From: an uncultured Alistipes sp.
Lineage (GTDB): Bacteria; Bacteroidota; Bacteroidia; Bacteroidales; Rikenellaceae
Assembly (NCBI GenBank): GCA_900552955.1
Contig: USBO01000032.1
Location: forward strand, 1 to 15,236
Reading direction: 5' to 3'
Length of the DNA: 15,236 nt
Numbering within the stretch: the first letter of the stretch is position 1; each line of letters begins with the position of its first letter. Below, piece after piece: positions 13,125-15,236 of the stretch. Below the pieces are notes generated by a model. The model was not told the origin of the DNA and searched no databases. It saw nothing but the letters and a program-made list of their open reading frames with translations. The position numbers were made by a program, and so were the translations under genes.

Positions 13125-14063
13125 TCAGATAAGGCCCCGCCCCGATTTTTGGATTCTGCCCTCCTCGGTCAGCGCCGCGACCGCCTTGTCGAGCACGCCG
13201 TTGATGAAGACGCTGCTGCCCGGGCCGGAGTAGTATTTCGAGATTTCGATGTATTCGTCGAGCGTCACCTTCACCGGAATCTCGGGGCAGGAGGTCAGCT
13301 CGGCGATGGCCGTCGCCAGGATCAGATAGTCCATGAAGGCGATGCGCTCGATGTCCCAGTTACTCGTGAAGCGCTCGATGCAGCGCTGCGTCTGGTCGTA
13401 GTTGACCAGCACCTTCTCGAAAAGGGTCTTGACGAAGGTCAGATCGTCGTCGCTCTTGAACTTAGGCAGCACCTTCACGTCGTCGGCCGCGGCGCGCAGA
13501 TTCGAGATCGTCCGCACGACCATCGTCAGCGCGAAGCCCAGATCGTCGCTCCACAGGATCGACTGCTCCTCCAGCACGGCCTCCAGCTCCTCGCAATCCT
13601 CCAGTTCGCGGCGGTAGAACTCCTCGACGAGCTGTTTGTCCTCGGAGAACGTCCGCGACGCATTGCGCATGTAGCTGCGATAGTAATCCGACGCCAGCAA
13701 CCGCGTGTAGAGCAGCTTGATGAGTTCGGGATAACGCGACCATCCCAGTTTGTGCGACGAGAGGTAGTCGTCGATCGTCCGGCTCGAAGCCAGCAGGGCG
13801 ACGGCCTTGTTGTCGATGAATTTGGTGTTGGGATTCAGGTCCTCGTACGTCGGCAGTTTCTTGCGTCGGGCCGCTTCGAGCCGCGACTCCGCATAACGGC
13901 TCACTTCGACGATCAGCTCCAACAGCTGAAAATAGAGATCGTAGGTCTTGTCGATCGACGCGAGGAGCGTCTTTTCGGACGCGATCATATTCGTTGCATC
14001 CGATTTCAGGTGCCCGAAAAGGCCTTTGACGACCTTGACTCTGAGTAATCTGCGGCTTAACAT
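13125..14063 (-). CDS. nusB: Transcription antitermination factor NusB (long Bacteroidetes form)
   Basis: An RNA-binding protein that joins NusE (S10) on boxA RNA during rRNA transcription. The 312-residue chain is about twice E. coli NusB: MLSRRLLRVKVVKGLFGHLK opens the protein, followed by a helical extension. The NusB fold is at the C terminus, with TSNWDIERIAFMDYLILATA and PVKVTLDEYIEISKYYSGPG, then INGVLDKAV; these match the conserved family end. Long NusB proteins are typical of Bacteroidetes. The start at 14063 is chosen because the MLSRRLLR opening is conserved and a promoter lies just upstream, inside the longer open frame. It is the first gene of the nusB-DUF1573-(yajC) unit. Confidence 0.94.
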   Translation of the reverse strand: MLSRRLLRVKVVKGLFGHLKSDATNMIASEKTLLASIDKTYDLYFQLLELIVEVSRYAESRLEAARRKKLPTYEDLNPNTKFIDNKAVALLASSRTIDDYLSSHKLGWSRYPELIKLLYTRLLASDYYRSYMRNASRTFSEDKQLVEEFYRRELEDCEELEAVLEEQSILWSDDLGFALTMVVRTISNLRAAADDVKVLPKFKSDDDLTFVKTLFEKVLVNYDQTQRCIERFTSNWDIERIAFMDYLILATAIAELTSCPEIPVKVTLDEYIEISKYYSGPGSSVFINGVLDKAVAALTEEGRIQKSGRGLI

Positions 14064-14101
14064 TTCTTTTGAGAACCGATTGCTTTTCCTTTTTGACGCG
14101 G

Positions 14102-14131
14102 CAAAGATAGCAAACAATTCACAATCCGCAA
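14102..14131 (-). promoter_or_regulatory. Promoter of the nusB operon
   Basis: On the minus strand TTG at 14131-14129 and TATCTTTG at 14109-14102 are separated by 19 nt. The -7 box ends 38 nt before the nusB ATG. This placement also rules out the longer upstream reading frame of nusB. Confidence 0.72.
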
Positions 14132-14340
14132 TGCGCCCGACGGGAAATATTTCGTGCCGGAACAGCGGACGGCTGCCGCCGAAAACCGCTCGGCGATGCT
14201 CAGATAAATTCGGCATTGCCCTCGCTTATTCGCACTTTGACTGCGCCGAAGATACTGCGCCTCGGAAAAAATCCAAGCGAGTTTACTTTTTTCTCTCGGC
14301 TTATTCGTATCTTTGGCTGCGCCGAAGATACTCCGTCTCG

Positions 14341-14368
14341 GCAGAAACAAACTAAAGTTTGCTTCTGC
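14341..14368. repeat. Inverted repeat overlapping the -33 element of the flavoprotein gene
   Basis: GCAGAA (14341-14346) pairs with TTCTGC (14363-14368), and CAAAC (14348-14352) with GTTTG (14357-14361), with one A/C mismatch between the two blocks and loop TAAA. The right arm contains the -33 TTTG at 14358-14361. It could be an operator site or a by-product of the repeat structure. Confidence 0.6.
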
Positions 14369-14389
14369 GCTCGACTTTTCGTATCTTTG
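14358..14389 (+). promoter_or_regulatory. Promoter of the flavoprotein gene
   Basis: TTTG at 14358-14361 and TATCTTTG at 14382-14389, 20 nt apart, match the Bacteroidetes consensus. The leader is about 20 nt and contains AGAGGA (14401-14406), a possible weak Shine-Dalgarno 7 nt before the GTG start. Confidence 0.85.
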
Positions 14390-14413
14390 TCTACCGAAAA
14401 AGAGGATAACACT

Positions 14414-15236
14414 GTGTACGACGTAATAATCATAGGTGCGGGTGCCGCAGGCATGATGGCCGCAGGGACGGCCGCCCAAAACGGCAAGAGAGTGCTCGTA
14501 ATCGAGAAAATGGAGAAGGCGGGCCGCAAGATCCGCATCACGGGCAAGGGCCGGTGCAACCTGACCAACGCCCGCCCGCCCGAGGAGTTCGCCGGACAGG
14601 TGCGCACCAACGCCGAGTTCTTCTCGACGGCCTTCGCCGAATTCAACAACCGCGCAACCGTCCGCTTCTTCGAGCGGCAGGGCGTGAAACTCGACTTCGA
14701 GCGCGGCGACCGCGTATTCCCCCGCAGCGGCAAGGCATGGGATGTGGCCAACGCGCTGGAGGAGTGGTGCCGCGACAATGGTGTGGAGTTCTGGTTCCAC
14801 ACACGCGTGACGGGGCTGGTGACGCTCGGCGACAGGATCTTCGGCGTGCGTTACATGAACCGGCGGGGATTCGAGCGCAAGGAGGAGGCGCCGGCGGTCA
14901 TCATCGCCACGGGAGGCGTATCCTACCCCGCCACCGGCTCGACGGGCGACGGCTACACCTTCGCCAGCGAAGCGGGCCATGCCGTCGAACCGCTGCGGCC
15001 GTCGCTCACGCCGCTCGTCTCGCCGCATCCGCAGCTGAAGGAGCTGCACAAGCTGCTGCTGCGCAACATCCGCGCGACACTCCATATCGACAACGAGCCC
15101 GTGCGCGAGGAGTTCGGCGAGATCGGCTTCTCGGAGCGCGGCATCGAGGGCGCCGTGGCGCTGCGCATGAGCCGCGAGGCGGTGGACGCACTCATCGACG
15201 GCCGCCGCGTGAAGCTCACGCTCGACCTCAAGCCGG
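14414..15236 (+). CDS. NAD(P)/FAD-dependent oxidoreductase of the HI0933 (BaiN-like) family, N-terminal part
   Basis: A flavoprotein cut by the right edge after 274 codons; family members are about 400 residues. The FAD-binding motif is VYDVIIIGAGAAGMMAA at 1-17. Then come the family signatures RKIRITGKGRCNLTN (38-52) and IIATGGVSYPATGSTGDGY. GTG at 14414 is the start: it opens directly on the beta strand of the FAD fold, lies 24 nt after a strong -7 box, and is preceded by AGAGGA. The family is widespread in bacteria with no agreed general role; Clostridium scindens BaiN, which is reported to act on bile acid intermediates, belongs to it. Nothing here links this copy to the steroid operon 11 kb away. 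Confidence 0.92.
   Translation, partial: MYDVIIIGAGAAGMMAAGTAAQNGKRVLVIEKMEKAGRKIRITGKGRCNLTNARPPEEFAGQVRTNAEFFSTAFAEFNNRATVRFFERQGVKLDFERGDRVFPRSGKAWDVANALEEWCRDNGVEFWFHTRVTGLVTLGDRIFGVRYMNRRGFERKEEAPAVIIATGGVSYPATGSTGDGYTFASEAGHAVEPLRPSLTPLVSPHPQLKELHKLLLRNIRATLHIDNEPVREEFGEIGFSERGIEGAVALRMSREAVDALIDGRRVKLTLDLKP

Larger units (their letters stand above)
14224..14391 (+). repeat. Tandem promoter-bearing repeat, about 75-bp period, three copies
   Basis: Copy A (core 14224-14265) and copy B (core 14299-14341) share GCTTATTCG, then a TTTG box, CTGCGCCGAAGATACT and CTCGG, with few changes. Copy C (from about 14371) keeps only the TTCGTATCTTTGTC part. The TTTG boxes are at 14236, 14312 and 14386, spaced 76 and 74 nt. 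Copy A has lost one base in its -7 box (CACTTTG), B has TATCTTTG at 14308-14315, and C is the active-looking promoter. In copy B, 14307-14331 is an imperfect palindrome: GTATCTTTGGC / GCCGAAGATAC around TGC, with one G-U pair. Confidence 0.8.

Noticed and set aside
14064..14216. An N-terminal extension of NusB by 51 codons
   Set aside because: The extension crosses the nusB promoter at 14102-14131, and the family begins at MLSRRLLR.
14414..15236. The BaiN-like flavoprotein as a fourth member of the steroid pathway
   Set aside because: The HI0933 family is widespread and mostly unrelated to steroids, and this gene lies 11 kb away behind housekeeping genes with its own promoter. Family name alone is not evidence.

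Overview
The window looks like a chromosomal segment of a G+C-rich Bacteroidota, most likely an Alistipes-like gut Bacteroidales. This is inferred from Bacteroidetes-type promoters (TTTG or TTG, 19-20 nt, TAnnTTTG), the absence of clear Shine-Dalgarno sites before most genes, a long NusB, and DUF4251 and DUF1573 proteins. No plasmid, phage, insertion sequence, CRISPR array or rRNA is visible, so this is mostly core chromosome with an accessory-looking metabolic block.

Left part (1-3336): the 5' part of a glutamate decarboxylase gene (gadB, minus) diverges from a tight three-gene operon (plus). The operon encodes a membrane steroid 5-alpha-reductase of the vertebrate SRD5A type, an FMN-dependent ene-reductase of the Old Yellow Enzyme / 2,4-dienoyl-CoA reductase type, and a short-chain dehydrogenase. 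Gene gaps are 4 and 2 nt. This matches the 5AR / 5BR / 3-beta-HSDH set that, as I recall, has been reported in gut Bacteroidetes for conversion of 3-oxo bile acids to isoallo forms. It is the most interesting system here. Together the three enzymes could desaturate or reduce the A ring of a 3-oxo steroid and set the 3-hydroxyl, converting 5-beta to 5-alpha steroids.

Middle (3499-6769): two tRNA-Pro genes (anticodons TGG and CGG) in one transcript with a textbook promoter, a structured spacer and a terminator; a DUF4251 secreted protein (minus); and a Ser-type sulfatase lipoprotein (minus) that is visibly less G+C-rich than its neighbours.

Right (6769-15236): housekeeping genes. These are uvrA (minus), an omega-amidase-like nitrilase (minus) divergent from cvfB and a SAM methyltransferase (plus), then yajC, a DUF1573 lipoprotein and nusB (minus; nusB and DUF1573 are coupled, yajC also has its own promoter). 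Last is the 5' part of a HI0933/BaiN-type flavoprotein (plus). Its upstream region carries a promoter-containing sequence repeated about every 75 bp in three increasingly intact copies.

Functions are inferred from motifs read by eye; no database search was run.
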